Position numbers and translations under genes: made by a program
In this document: positions 16,020-25,473 of the stretch, piece by piece
How positions within the stretch are numbered: position 1 is the stretch's first letter
How the letters are laid out: each line of letters starts with the position of its first letter
The notes under the pieces: generated by a model
What the model saw: the letters and a program-made list of their open reading frames with translations, nothing else
Told to the model about the DNA's origin: nothing
The model's database searches: none
Assembly (NCBI GenBank): GCA_027451405.1
Contig: DAIDJM010000031.1
Coordinates: 1-64,000 of the forward strand
Source of the DNA: Acetobacteraceae bacterium
GTDB taxonomy: Bacteria > Pseudomonadota > Alphaproteobacteria > Acetobacterales > Acetobacteraceae
Length of the DNA stretch: 64,000 nt
Reading direction: 5' to 3'

Positions 16020-18634
16020 TCTTCACCGCGCCGCTGCTGCTGCTGGCGCTGCTGGCGCTGCCGGCGCTGTATTTCCTGTTGCGGGCGACGCCGCCGGCGC
16101 CGCTGACGCAGCGCTTTCCGGCGGTGTCGCTGCTGCTCGGGCTGAAGCGGACCGAGGAGACGCCGGCGCGGACGCCCTGGTGGCTGCTGCTGCTGCGGCT
16201 GGTGGCGGCGGGGCTGATCGTGATCGGGCTGGCGGGGCCGGTTTTGACCGCGTCGCGGGCGCCGCTCGGGGCGGCGGGGCCGGTGCTGCTGGTCGTGGAT
16301 AATGGCTGGGCGGCGGGGCCGGGCTGGGCGGCGCGGATGGCGGCCGCCGAGGGCGTGCTGGGGCGGGCCGAGCGGGGGCGGCGGGCGGTCGCTTTGCTGA
16401 CGACCGCGCCGGGGCCGGCCGGGGAGGCGCCTTCGGCGCAGGCGCCGCGGGCGGCGGGGCTGGTGCGGTCGATGCTGGCGGCGCTGCGGCCGATGCCCTG
16501 GCCGACCGACCGGCATGCGGCGCTGGCGGCGCTTTCCAAGGTGCCAGAGGGGCCGGTGTTTTATGTGGCCGATGGGGTGGCGGGGGCGGACGATCGCGGG
16601 TTCGCGCAAGCGCTGGCGTCGCATGGGCCGGTGACGATCCTGGCGCCTGCGGCGCCGGCGCCGCTGCTGTCGGTGCGGGCGGCGCCGGGGGGGCTGGTGG
16701 CGCGGGTGCGGGTGCCGGCGTCGCGCGTGGGGCGGCAGATGCAGGTGCTGGCCGAGACCGGGGATGGGACATTGATCGGGCCGACGGCGGTTTCGATCGC
16801 GCCGGGGGCGCGCGAGGGGGAGGCGAATGTCGCCTTACCGCAGGAATTGCGGAACCAGTTGAGCGCGTTGCGGCTGGCGGGGCTGCCGGGGGCGGGGTCG
16901 GTGGCGCTGCTCGATGAGTCGGCGCGGCGGCGGCCGGTGGGGATGATGGGCGGCGGGGGCGCGGACGCGCCGCTGCTGGGGTCGCTTTATTACGTGGAGC
17001 GGGCGCTGGCGCCGACCGCGGAGCTGCGGCACGGGACGATCGGGGCGCTGCTCGCGCGGCCTTTGTCGATGCTGGTGCTGGCGGACCGGCCGCTCGCGGG
17101 GCCGGAGGCGGCGCGGGTGGGCGCCTGGGTGGAGCAGGGTGGCTTGCTCGTGCGGTTCGCGGGCCCGGCGCTGGCGGCGGCGCCGGACGGGCTGCTGCCG
17201 GTGCGGCTGCTCGAGGGGGACCGGGCGCTGGGCGGGGCGATGAGCTGGAGCCGGCCGGTGGCGCTGGCGCCGTTTCCGCGCGGGCCGTTCGCGGGCTTGC
17301 CGGTGCCGGCGGAAGTCACGGTGTCGCGGCAGGTTCTGGCCGATCCGGCGAGTGTGGCGGCGGCGGAAGTGTGGGCGCGGCTGCGCGACGGGACGCCGCT
17401 CGTGACGGCGGCGCGGCGCGGGCGGGGCGAGATCGTGCTGTTCAGCGTCACGGCCAATGCGGACTGGTCGAATTTGCCGCTGTCGGGGCTGTTCGTTTCC
17501 ATGCTGGACCGGCTGGTGTCGCGTTCGGCGGGGATCGAGGCAGTTTCGCCGTCACAACGGATGGCGCCGGCGCAGGTGCTCGATGGCGAGGGGGTTTTGG
17601 GCGAGCCCAATCCGGCGGCGGTGGGGTTCATCGCGGGGGCGATCGGGCAGGTGGCGATTTCGCCGCTGCATCCGCCGGGGTTTTATGGGCCGGCGCATGA
17701 CCGGGTGGCGCTCAATCTGGGCGACCGGATCGTGCCGGCGGCGATGGAAGCCGTGCCGGGGGCGGTGGTGGAGGGGCTGGCGCAGGCGCCGCGCGATGTG
17801 CGCCTCGGGCCGGCAGCGGTCGCGCTCGCGGTGGCGCTGCTGCTCGGGGATTTCCTGGCGACGCTCGGGATCGCGGGGCTGCTGCGGCCCGTTGCGGTGT
17901 CGTTGCTGTTGCTCGCGGCCGCGGGCGGCGCGCGGGCGGAGGAGAGCCCGGCGCTCGCGACCCATATCGCCTATGTGCTGACCGGCGATCCGGAGGTGGA
18001 CCGCATTTCCAAACTCGGGTTGGAGGGGCTCGGGGATTATGTGAACGACCGGACCGCGGCGGTGCTGGCGGCGCCGGCGCCGGTGGTGCCGGGGCGGGAC
18101 GATCTCAGTTTCTACCCGCTGCTCTACTGGCCGGTGACGGCGAACGCGACGCTCTCGCCTTCGGGTGTTGCGGCCCTCAACGATTACATGCGCCATGGCG
18201 GCGTGATCCTGATCGATACCGAGAGCGGCGGCGGGAGTTTCGCGCCCGGCGCGGATGCGGCCCTCAAGCGCGTGTCGGAGGGGTTGCAGATCCCGGCGCT
18301 GGCGCCGCTGACCGGGCAGCATGTGCTGGCGCATGCGTTCTACCTGCTGTCGGATTTTCCCGGGCGCTATGACGGGGCGACGGTGTGGATCGCCAAGGAT
18401 CAGGATCGCAGCAACGACGATGTGAGCCCGGTGATCATCGGTTCGAACGACTGGGCCGCGGCCTGGGCCGAGGATGAGGATGGCAGGCCGCTCTTCGCGA
18501 CGATTCCGGGCGGGCAGCGGCAGCGCGTCCTGGCGTTTCGTTTCGGTGTCAATCTGGTGATGTATGCGCTGACCGGGAACTACAAGGGCGACCAGGTGCA
18601 TGTGCCGGCGATCCTCGAGCGGCTCGGTCAATGA
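16016..18634 (+). CDS. BatA-like N-terminal / DUF4159 C-terminal membrane protein
   Basis: An 872-aa protein. The first 85 residues match the BatA/aerotolerance N-terminal layout: two transmembrane helices around an R-F-P-x-VSLLL segment. A large periplasmic-type region follows. Hydrophobic helices near residues 600-645 precede a C-terminal DUF4159 domain (from about residue 650: THIAYVLTGDPEVDR, FYPLLYWPV, DYMRHGGVILIDT). It is probably part of a cell-envelope complex with the MoxR and DUF58 proteins. The start codon overlaps the DUF58 stop by 4 bases and its own stop overlaps the next gene by 4, so the three are translationally coupled. Confidence 0.85.
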   Translation: MIFTAPLLLLALLALPALYFLLRATPPAPLTQRFPAVSLLLGLKRTEETPARTPWWLLLLRLVAAGLIVIGLAGPVLTASRAPLGAAGPVLLVVDNGWAAGPGWAARMAAAEGVLGRAERGRRAVALLTTAPGPAGEAPSAQAPRAAGLVRSMLAALRPMPWPTDRHAALAALSKVPEGPVFYVADGVAGADDRGFAQALASHGPVTILAPAAPAPLLSVRAAPGGLVARVRVPASRVGRQMQVLAETGDGTLIGPTAVSIAPGAREGEANVALPQELRNQLSALRLAGLPGAGSVALLDESARRRPVGMMGGGGADAPLLGSLYYVERALAPTAELRHGTIGALLARPLSMLVLADRPLAGPEAARVGAWVEQGGLLVRFAGPALAAAPDGLLPVRLLEGDRALGGAMSWSRPVALAPFPRGPFAGLPVPAEVTVSRQVLADPASVAAAEVWARLRDGTPLVTAARRGRGEIVLFSVTANADWSNLPLSGLFVSMLDRLVSRSAGIEAVSPSQRMAPAQVLDGEGVLGEPNPAAVGFIAGAIGQVAISPLHPPGFYGPAHDRVALNLGDRIVPAAMEAVPGAVVEGLAQAPRDVRLGPAAVALAVALLLGDFLATLGIAGLLRPVAVSLLLLAAAGGARAEESPALATHIAYVLTGDPEVDRISKLGLEGLGDYVNDRTAAVLAAPAPVVPGRDDLSFYPLLYWPVTANATLSPSGVAALNDYMRHGGVILIDTESGGGSFAPGADAALKRVSEGLQIPALAPLTGQHVLAHAFYLLSDFPGRYDGATVWIAKDQDRSNDDVSPVIIGSNDWAAAWAEDEDGRPLFATIPGGQRQRVLAFRFGVNLVMYALTGNYKGDQVHVPAILERLGQ

Positions 18635-20697
18635 GCACGACCATCGCCTCGATCCGGTTCCTGCCGCTGATTCCGGTGTGGGCGCTGGCGCTGCTGGCGG
18701 CGGTGAGCCTGGCGCTGGTGGGGTTCGCGCTGTGGCGGCGGGCGCGGGGAGCGGTGCTGCGGGGGCTTGGGCTCGCGGTGCTGATCGCGTGGCTCGCGGG
18801 GCCGACGCTCGTTCGCGAGACGCAACAGGGGCTGCGCGATGCGGCGCTGCTCGTGGTCGATCGCAGCGCCTCGATGCAGGTGGGGGACCGGGCGAAGCTT
18901 GCCGAGGATGCGGCGGCGACGCTGCGGCGCGAGATCGCGCAGCTGCCCGATCTCGATCTGCATGAGGTGAGCGTGCCGGAGCGCGGGCATGACGGCACGC
19001 GGCTCTGGGGCGCGGTGCGGCAGGCGCTTGCGGACATTCCGCGCGACCGGCTCGCCGGGATCGTTGCGGTGACCGATGGGATGGTGCATGACGCGGCGCC
19101 GCCCTTGCCGGCGGGCGCGCCGGTGCAGGCGCTGATCGCCGCGAAAGGCGAGGAATGGGACCGGCGCGTGCGCATCGTGCGGGCGCCGACCTATGGCATC
19201 GTCGGGCGCACGCTCGAGCTGCGGGTGGTGGTCGAGGATCTCGGGCGGGGCGCGCCGGGCGGCATCGCGGAATTGCGGCTGCGGCGCGACGGGGCGCCGC
19301 CGGTGACGCTCTCCGTGCCGGTGGGCGAGGTGCAGAGCGTGCCGGTCGAGATCGCGCGGGCGGGGCCCTCGATCATCGAGATTTCCACGCCGCCGGTGCG
19401 GGGCGAGGCGAGCCCGCTCAATAATTCCGCCGTCGTGCAGATCAACGGCGTGCGCGACCGGCTGCGCGTGCTGCTGGTTTCGGGCGAGCCGACGCAGGAC
19501 GAACGCACCTGGCGGCGGCTGCTGAAATCCGATCCGGCGGTCGATCTCGTGCATTTCACGATTCTGCGGCCACCCGAGAAGGACGACACCACGCCGCTCA
19601 ACGAGCTGGCGCTGATCGCCTTTCCGACGCGCGAATTGTTCGCGGAGAAGCTTTCCGGGTTCGATCTGATCATCCTGGACCGCTTCACGGATCGCGGCAT
19701 CCTGCCGCATGTGTATCTCGAGAACATCGCCGATTACGTGCGGCATGGCGGCGCGCTGCTGCTGACCGCGGGGCCGGAATTCGCGGGCCCGATGAGCCTC
19801 GATCAGACGCCGCTCGGGGAAGTTTTGCCGGCGCATGCGCCGATCGCGGGCGATGGCGTGATCGACGAGGCGTTCCGGCCGCGCGTCACCGCGCTCGGCT
19901 TGCGCCATCCGGTGACGGCGGGGCTCGCCGGCGCCAATACCGATCCGAACGGCGAGGCGAGCTGGGGGAGCTGGTATCGCGCGATCGCCACCGCCGATGT
20001 GCAGGGGCAGGTGCTGATGCGGGGGCCGGAAGGCGCGCCGCTGCTGATTTTGAGCCATGTCGGCGACGGGCGCGCGGCGCTGCTGATGTCGGACCAGATC
20101 TGGCTGTGGTCGCGTGGGCATCAGGGGGGCGGGCCGCAGGCGGAATTGCTGCGGCGGGTCGCGCATTGGCTGATGGGCGAGCCGGAACTCGACGAGGATC
20201 GGCTGTCGGCGAGTCTCGAGGCCGGGACGCTGAAGATCACGCGGCGCACATTGAGCGAGGGGCCGCCGCCGCCGGTGACCGTGACCGACCCGGGCGGGCA
20301 CGAGATTTCGGTGCGTCTCACCAGCACGGGGCCGGGGGCGGCGAGCGGGACGCTGCCGGCCAAGGCGCCGGGTGTGTGGCGCGTGAGCGATGGGCGGCAC
20401 ACCGCGTTCGCGGCGGCGGGGCAGGAGAACCGGCTGGAATTCGCTGATCTGCGGGCGACGGCGGAGAAAATGCAGCCGGTGGTGACGCGGAGCGGCGGCG
20501 GGGTGGTTTGGCTCGGGCGCGACGGGGCGCCGCAGGTGCGGCGGGCGGAGGGGGCCGGCAGCGACTGGATCGGGCTGCCGCGGCGGCATGCGCATGTGGT
20601 GACGGGGGTGGAGACGTCGCCGCTGCTGCCGGATTGGGTGGCGCTGCCGCTGCTGCTGGGTTTCGTGGTGGGGGCTTGGAAGCGGGAGAGCGGCTGA
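18631..20697 (+). CDS. membrane protein with VWA-like / glutamine-amidotransferase-like domain
   Basis: A 688-aa protein with two N-terminal transmembrane helices (residues about 11-34 and 44-60), a VWA-like strand LLVVDRSASM near 78 that resembles a MIDAS motif, and beta-rich domains. Near 290-360 is a region (VLLVSGEPTQDERTWRRLL, then DLIILDRF) resembling the class-I amidotransferase-like fold of such proteins. A final helix, LLLGFVVGAW, sits at the C-terminus. It is the last gene of the MoxR operon, coupled by an ATGA overlap, and ends 2 bases before an R1 repeat. Its function is inferred from this context only. Confidence 0.8.
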   Translation: MSTTIASIRFLPLIPVWALALLAAVSLALVGFALWRRARGAVLRGLGLAVLIAWLAGPTLVRETQQGLRDAALLVVDRSASMQVGDRAKLAEDAAATLRREIAQLPDLDLHEVSVPERGHDGTRLWGAVRQALADIPRDRLAGIVAVTDGMVHDAAPPLPAGAPVQALIAAKGEEWDRRVRIVRAPTYGIVGRTLELRVVVEDLGRGAPGGIAELRLRRDGAPPVTLSVPVGEVQSVPVEIARAGPSIIEISTPPVRGEASPLNNSAVVQINGVRDRLRVLLVSGEPTQDERTWRRLLKSDPAVDLVHFTILRPPEKDDTTPLNELALIAFPTRELFAEKLSGFDLIILDRFTDRGILPHVYLENIADYVRHGGALLLTAGPEFAGPMSLDQTPLGEVLPAHAPIAGDGVIDEAFRPRVTALGLRHPVTAGLAGANTDPNGEASWGSWYRAIATADVQGQVLMRGPEGAPLLILSHVGDGRAALLMSDQIWLWSRGHQGGGPQAELLRRVAHWLMGEPELDEDRLSASLEAGTLKITRRTLSEGPPPPVTVTDPGGHEISVRLTSTGPGAASGTLPAKAPGVWRVSDGRHTAFAAAGQENRLEFADLRATAEKMQPVVTRSGGGVVWLGRDGAPQVRRAEGAGSDWIGLPRRHAHVVTGVETSPLLPDWVALPLLLGFVVGAWKRESG

Positions 20698-20698
20698 G

Positions 20699-20766
20699 AG
20701 GCGCCTCCGGCGGGCAAGGGGCTCTGCCCCTTGCATCCCCGCTGGGGCCGGAAGGCCTCAGACCCC
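20699..20766. repeat. R1 GC-rich palindromic repeat, copy 5
   Basis: A full-length copy in reverse orientation to copies 2 and 4, at the 3' end of the MoxR operon. Probably a transcription-ending structure. Confidence 0.8.
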
Positions 20767-20821
20767 TTCAACTTTTGGTTACTTTGTGGCTAGGCTGTGC
20801 CCCTGGCAGCGGGGGGCGGAG

Positions 20822-20986
20822 ATGGCGTTCGAGTCGTTGGCGACGATCGCGGCACAGCCGGATTATTCGTGGCATTCCTTGATGTTGCCGGTGGCGCCGG
20901 GGCGTGGGTTGCAGATCATGCTGGTGGCGGCGGGGCTGGGTTTCGCGGTGGCGACCCTGCACCGCCTGAACACGCGCCGAAGGTAG
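20822..20986 (+). CDS. possible small membrane peptide (54 aa)
   Basis: The frame starts at ATG 20822 with GGGGGCGGAG directly upstream and encodes 54 residues with one hydrophobic helix near the C-terminus (IMLVAAGLGFAVATLH) and a basic tail. It lies alone between two R1 repeats. No family is recognised. The good ribosome-binding site is the main argument; chance is possible. Confidence 0.4.
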   Translation: MAFESLATIAAQPDYSWHSLMLPVAPGRGLQIMLVAAGLGFAVATLHRLNTRRR

Positions 20987-20987
20987 T

Positions 20988-21028
20988 GGGGTCTGGGGCC
21001 TTCCGGCCCCAGCGGAGTGAGGCGCGCC
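20988..21028. repeat. R1 GC-rich palindromic repeat, copy 6 (short)
   Basis: Only the GGGGCC-TTCC-GGCCCC half of the element is intact. It abuts the stop codon of the efflux adaptor gene. Confidence 0.7.
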
Positions 21029-22171
21029 TCAACCGGCCGCCGTCGCGGTGAGCCGGCGCACCTTCGCCCCATCCGTCAGACGCGAAGCGCCCGCCGTGAC
21101 GACGGTCTCGCCGGGCTTGAGGCCCGTGGCGACCACCGCGAGCTGTTCGTTCTGGTTGGAGATCGTCACCGGGCGGCGTTCGGCGATGTTGCCGTCTTTG
21201 ACGACATAGACGAAAGCGCCGGTCGGGCCGCGCAGGATCGCTTCGCTCGGGACCACGGTGACGTTGTGCTCGGTCGAGAGCTCGAGCCGCACATTGACGA
21301 AGGCGCCTGGCCAGAGATGGAGATTCTGGTTCGGGAAGATGGCTTTCAGCTTGATCGTGCCGGTGCTCTGGTCGATCTGGTTGTCGAGCACCGCGAGACG
21401 GCCGCGGCCGAGCACGTCGTTGCCGTCGCCGCTTTGCGGGAGCGCCTCCACCGGCGGCATGCCGTTCTGCATCGCGTCCATCACCTTCGGCAGATCCTGT
21501 TGCGGCAGCGTGAAGATCACCGCGATCGGCTTCAGCGTGGTGAGCACCGTGATCGGCGTCGTGTCCGTGCTGTGCACGAGATTGCCGGGGTCGACCTGGC
21601 GGATGCCGACCCGGCCATCCACCGGGGCGACGATGGTGGTGTAGCTGAGATTGGTGCGGGCGCTGTCGATCTGCGCCTGGTCCTGCAGCACCAGCGCTTC
21701 GTCCTGGGCCACGGTCGCGCGCTGGGTGTCGGCCTGCTGCGCGGTGGTATATTGCGACTTCGCAAGTTTCTGGTAGCGCGCGAGATCGAGCTTCGCGTTG
21801 GCCAGGCTCGCTTCGTCCTGCGCTTTCTTGGCGACCGCCTGGTCGTAGGTGGCCTGGTAGGTGCGGGGGTCGATGCGGGCGAGCACGTCGCCGGCCTTGA
21901 CGTCCTGGCCTTCGCGGAAACGCACTTCCACGAGCGGGCCGTCGACCATGGGCCGGATGTTCACGGTGTAGAGCGCCTGCACGGTGCCGATGCCGTCGAG
22001 CGTGACCGGCACGTCGGCGGTGCGGGCGGCCACGATGTTCACGGGCACGATCGCGTTCGCGGCTTCCTGTTTGGCGTCGCGCTCGCGGGCGGCCTTCTGG
22101 CCGGAGCGCAGCCAGACGAGGCCGCCGATCAGGGCGAGAGCCAGCACGGCGATCGCAAGAAACCGTTTCAT
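21029..22171 (-). CDS. RND efflux periplasmic adaptor (MdtA/AcrA family)
   Basis: A 380-aa membrane-fusion protein that links an inner-membrane pump to an outer-membrane channel. It has an N-terminal membrane anchor (residues 5-21), the split lipoyl domain (VRFREGQDVKAGDVLARID near 85 and APVDGRVGIRQVDPGNLV near 180), an alpha-helical hairpin in between, and a beta-barrel plus membrane-proximal domain after it. This order and the D-G-I-GTVQAL start fit the MdtA branch. It overlaps the outer-membrane gene upstream by 4 bases. No pump gene follows: the operon ends at an R1 repeat. Confidence 0.9.
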   Translation of the reverse strand: MKRFLAIAVLALALIGGLVWLRSGQKAARERDAKQEAANAIVPVNIVAARTADVPVTLDGIGTVQALYTVNIRPMVDGPLVEVRFREGQDVKAGDVLARIDPRTYQATYDQAVAKKAQDEASLANAKLDLARYQKLAKSQYTTAQQADTQRATVAQDEALVLQDQAQIDSARTNLSYTTIVAPVDGRVGIRQVDPGNLVHSTDTTPITVLTTLKPIAVIFTLPQQDLPKVMDAMQNGMPPVEALPQSGDGNDVLGRGRLAVLDNQIDQSTGTIKLKAIFPNQNLHLWPGAFVNVRLELSTEHNVTVVPSEAILRGPTGAFVYVVKDGNIAERRPVTISNQNEQLAVVATGLKPGETVVTAGASRLTDGAKVRRLTATAAG

Positions 22172-23607
22172 GCGGCATGCTCCGGGATGTTCCAGCCCCC
22201 GCCGAGGCTCTTGTAGAGCGAGACCGCGGCGAGGAAACGCGATATCCGCACCTGCGCCAGCGCATCCTGGTCGTTGAACAGCGTGGTCTCGGTGTTGAGC
22301 ACGGTGATGAGGTCGACGGTGCCGGCCTCGAGCTGCGCGCGCGCGATGTCGGCGCTGCGCTGTGCGGTGCGCACGGCTTCGGCCTCGGCCGTCTCCTGGG
22401 TCGCCGCGTAGCCGACCTGGGTGAGCGCCGTCTCCACGTCGGTCAGCGCCTGCAGCACCGATTTCGCGTAATCCGCCGCCAATTCCTGATACCGCCCGCG
22501 GGCTTCGCCGAGCGTGCCTTCCTTGAGCCCGTTGTCGAAGATGGTCTGGGTGATCTGGCTTGCCAGGTTCGCGACAACCGTGCCGGGGCCGGTGATCATC
22601 GAGAGCGCGATGCTGGAGAGGCCACCGCTCGCGGTCAGGGTCAGCGAGGGGAAGAAGTTGGCGACGTCCTGCCGCACGGTCTCGTTCTGGGCGATCAGTT
22701 GCGCTTCCGCATTGGCGACGTCCGGGCGGCGGCGGAGCAAGGAGGACGGCAGGCCGGCGGAGACCGCCGGCACCGGCAGGTCGGTGAGCGATGCCGGATC
22801 GAGCACGATCGCCTCGGGCGGCACGCCGACCAGGATGCCGAGCGCCAGTTCCTGTTGCCGGAACTGGCTCTCGAGCGCCGGGATCTGCGCGCGGTAACCG
22901 GCGAGCAGCGCTTCCTGCTGGCTGACATCGAGCGCGCTCGCGGTGCCGGCCTCGAGCCGCGCGCGGTAGGCGGCGAGGATGTGGCTGGCGTCGTCGACGT
23001 TGCGGCGGGCGATCGCGAGCCGGTCGCGATAGCCGAGCGCCTGGAAATAGGTATTGGCGATGCTGCTCGCGGTGGTCAGCCAGACCGTTTCGCGGTCATA
23101 GCGGCTGGCCAGGGCGGAGAATTGCGCCGAACGCAGCGCGTCGAGATTCTTGCCCCAGAAATCGACCTCGTAGCTCGCCTGCAGCTGGGCGCTGTAGATC
23201 CGGTTTTCGAAATAGCGCTGGTTGCCGCCGCCGAACGCGCCAAGACCCGTTTGCGCGAAACTCTGCTGCTGGCCGGAACGCTGCCAGGTCTGACCGAGCG
23301 TGCCGTTGATGCTGGGCAACAACGGACTGCCGGCGACGCGCACGGCCTGGTCGGCCTGCACGAGACGCGCGGTGGCGGCGGCGAGATCGGGGCTGAGTAG
23401 CGCGGCGCGGGCGATCAGATGGTCGAGCTGGGGGGCGTGAAAATGGGTCCACCATGGGAGGTCGGGCGCCGGCGCGGCGGCTTGTTGCGGAGAGGCGTAG
23501 TGGGCGGGAAGCTCGAGGGCGGGGCGGTGGTAGGTGGGGCCGACGCAGGCGGACAAGGGAAGAAGGGACAGGGGAAGGGTCTTCTTTTTCTGAAGAAAAA
23601 GAAGCAA
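22168..23607 (-). CDS. efflux outer-membrane lipoprotein, NodT family
   Basis: A 479-aa TolC-like channel lipoprotein. The lipobox LSAC is near residue 18-21, preceded by KKTLPLSLLP. The two outer-membrane-efflux repeats follow, with typical stretches NTYFQALGYRDRL, LLRRRPDVANAEAQL and a C-terminal SLYKSLGGGW. The first usable start is TTG 23605-23607, which lies inside the R2 hairpin, as do the first several codons. No Shine-Dalgarno is apparent, so the original start may have been lost or altered when the repeat inserted. It is cotranscribed with the adaptor gene. Confidence 0.85.
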   Translation of the reverse strand: MLLFLQKKKTLPLSLLPLSACVGPTYHRPALELPAHYASPQQAAAPAPDLPWWTHFHAPQLDHLIARAALLSPDLAAATARLVQADQAVRVAGSPLLPSINGTLGQTWQRSGQQQSFAQTGLGAFGGGNQRYFENRIYSAQLQASYEVDFWGKNLDALRSAQFSALASRYDRETVWLTTASSIANTYFQALGYRDRLAIARRNVDDASHILAAYRARLEAGTASALDVSQQEALLAGYRAQIPALESQFRQQELALGILVGVPPEAIVLDPASLTDLPVPAVSAGLPSSLLRRRPDVANAEAQLIAQNETVRQDVANFFPSLTLTASGGLSSIALSMITGPGTVVANLASQITQTIFDNGLKEGTLGEARGRYQELAADYAKSVLQALTDVETALTQVGYAATQETAEAEAVRTAQRSADIARAQLEAGTVDLITVLNTETTLFNDQDALAQVRISRFLAAVSLYKSLGGGWNIPEHAA

Positions 23608-23735
23608 AAAGACGTTTGTCTTTTTGGACTGGGGCGCTTGCCGCAGCATTCCGATGCGAGTCGCATCGGGGTGTTGTGGCCAGGGCCCCTGTCCAGAGCG
23701 CAAAAGTTTTTTGGTTCTTTTTTTCAAAAAAGAAC
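23581..23735. repeat. R2 composite repeat, copy 2
   Basis: The terminal hairpins are CTTCTTTTTC-tga-GAAAAAGAAG and GTTCTTTTTTT-CAAAAAAGAAC. The core palindrome at 23651-23669 is perfect (CCGATGCGA-G-TCGCATCGG). It lies between purH and the efflux lipoprotein gene and overlaps the latter's 5' codons. Confidence 0.87.
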
Positions 23736-23744
23736 AACTCTTCT

Positions 23745-25280
23745 CTAATGCCGAAAATGCCGCATGCCGGTAAGCACCATGGCGATCCCGGCGGCGTCGG
23801 CCGCGGCGATCACTTCGGCGTCGCGCACCGAGCCGCCGGGCTGGATCGCGGCGGTGGCGCCGGCGGCGATCGCGGCTTCCAGCCCGTCCGCGAACGGGAA
23901 GAAGGCGTCCGAGGCGACGACGCAGGGGCCGCTCTTGTGCTTTTCCGCGGCGATGCGGGCGGCGTCGACGCGGCTCATCTGGCCGGCGCCGATGCCGGCA
24001 GTGGTTCGATCGTGGGCCAGCACGATGGCGTTTGATTTGACGTGTTTGCAGACGCGGAAAGCGAAGATCAGGTCGGCCATTTCCGCCTCCGTGGGGGCGC
24101 GCCGGGTGGCGACGCGGAGGTCGGCCGTTTCGATGCGTCCGGTGTCGCGGGACTGGGCGAGCAGGCCGCCGGCGACGCTGCGCACGAGCAGGCCGGGTTC
24201 GGTGGGGTTGGGCAGGCTGCCAGTGAGCAGCAGGCGGAGCGCTTTTTTCTGCGCGAGGACGGCGATCGCGTCGGGCGCGGCGTCCGGGGCGACGATGACT
24301 TCGGTGAAGAGGGTCGCGATTTTTTCGGCTGTTGCGCGGTCGAGACGGCGATTGACGGCGACGACGCCGCCGAACGCCGAGACCGGATCGGCGGCGAGCG
24401 CGCGGTCCCAGGCGCCGGCGAGATCGGGTGCCGCGGCGACGCCGCAGGGGTTGGCGTGCTTGACGATGACGACGGCAGGGTCGTCGAATTCGGCGACACA
24501 TTCGAACGCGGCGTCGGTGTCGTTGAGGTTGTTGTAGGAGAGCGGCTTGCCTTGAATCTGGCGCGCGGTGGCGATGCCAGGGCGGGTGCCGCTGGCGTAG
24601 AAGGCGGCTTCCTGGTGGGGGTTTTCGCCGTAGCGCAGGATTTCGACGCGCTTGCCGGCGATGGTCAGACGGGAGGGGAAGGTTTCGGCTTGCTGCTGGG
24701 CGAACCAGGCGCCGATCGCGGCATCGTAGGCGGCGGTGAAGCGGAAGGCTTCGCCGGCGAGGCGGCGGCGCAGCGCCATGTCGGTGCCGCCGGTTTCCTC
24801 GAAGGCGGCGAGCAGATCGGCGTATTGCGCGGGTTCGGTGAGGACCGCGACGTGGGCGGCGTTCTTGGCGGCGGCGCGGATCAGCGCGGGGCCGCCGATA
24901 TCGATGTTTTCGATGCAGGCATCGGGCGGGCCGCCGGCGGCGACGGTCGCTTCGAACGGGTAGAGATTCACCACGACGAGGTCGATCGGCAGGATGCCGT
25001 GCGTCTGCATCTGCTGGGCGTGCAGCGCATTGTCGCGGCGCGCGAGGATGCCGCCATGCACTTGCGGGACCAGGGTCTTGACGCGGCCATCGAGGATTTC
25101 GGGGAAGCCGGAATAGTCGCTCACTTCGGTGACCACGAGGCCGGCATTGCGCAGCGTGGCCGCGGAGCCGCCGGTGGAGATGAGTTCGACGCCGCGGCGC
25201 GCAAGGGCTTCGCAGAGGGCGATGAGGCCGGTTTTGTCGGAGACCGAGATCAGGGCTCGGCGGATCGGGACGATGGTCAT
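23745..25280 (-). CDS. purH: bifunctional AICAR formyltransferase / IMP cyclohydrolase
   Basis: A 511-aa enzyme catalysing the last two steps of IMP synthesis in the cytosol. The N-terminal IMP cyclohydrolase domain (residues about 1-195) begins [12 protein letters not shown] and contains [22 protein letters not shown] and NLYPFEATV. The C-terminal AICAR transformylase domain has [14 protein letters not shown], the catalytic KHANPCGVA motif, GGVVAVN and a C-terminal [11 protein letters not shown] then TGMRHFRH. The start is ATG 25278-25280; the frame further upstream only translates an R2 repeat. It is flanked on both sides by R2 elements, so probably transcribed alone. Confidence 0.97.
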   Translation of the reverse strand: MTIVPIRRALISVSDKTGLIALCEALARRGVELISTGGSAATLRNAGLVVTEVSDYSGFPEILDGRVKTLVPQVHGGILARRDNALHAQQMQTHGILPIDLVVVNLYPFEATVAAGGPPDACIENIDIGGPALIRAAAKNAAHVAVLTEPAQYADLLAAFEETGGTDMALRRRLAGEAFRFTAAYDAAIGAWFAQQQAETFPSRLTIAGKRVEILRYGENPHQEAAFYASGTRPGIATARQIQGKPLSYNNLNDTDAAFECVAEFDDPAVVIVKHANPCGVAAAPDLAGAWDRALAADPVSAFGGVVAVNRRLDRATAEKIATLFTEVIVAPDAAPDAIAVLAQKKALRLLLTGSLPNPTEPGLLVRSVAGGLLAQSRDTGRIETADLRVATRRAPTEAEMADLIFAFRVCKHVKSNAIVLAHDRTTAGIGAGQMSRVDAARIAAEKHKSGPCVVASDAFFPFADGLEAAIAAGATAAIQPGGSVRDAEVIAAADAAGIAMVLTGMRHFRH

Positions 25281-25290
25281 TTCAGGCTTT

Positions 25291-25445
25291 CTTCTTTTTC
25301 TGAAGAAAAAGAAGCAAAAAGACTTTTGTCTGTTTGGGCGCGGGCCCCTGCGGCGACGCAAGGATGCGGATCGCATCGGACGGTCGGTGCAGCGGCTTCG
25401 ATCAGACTCGCAAAAGTTTTTTGGTTCTTTTTTTCAAAAAAGAAC
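25291..25445. repeat. R2 composite repeat, copy 3
   Basis: Same orientation as copy 2, with terminal hairpins CTTCTTTTTC-tga-GAAAAAGAAG and GTTCTTTTTTT-CAAAAAAGAAC. The core carries a slightly altered palindrome, GATGCG-GA-TCGCATC. It sits upstream of the purH start and just after the HAD phosphatase stop. Confidence 0.85.
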
Positions 25446-25473
25446 AACTTCCTCTTCTCAAGCGCCCCCGCTT

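Noticed and set aside
13874..16624. A 916-codon minus-strand frame opposite moxR/DUF58/BatA
   Set aside because: Arg/Pro/His-rich low-complexity translation with no family features; antisense to three well-supported genes.
18628..20736. A 702-codon minus-strand frame opposite the VWA-like gene, and similar long frames at 17552-18631, 26367-28139, 34294-35403, 35491-36528 and 59336-61501
   Set aside because: All mirror real genes on the other strand, with biased composition typical of GC-rich shadows.
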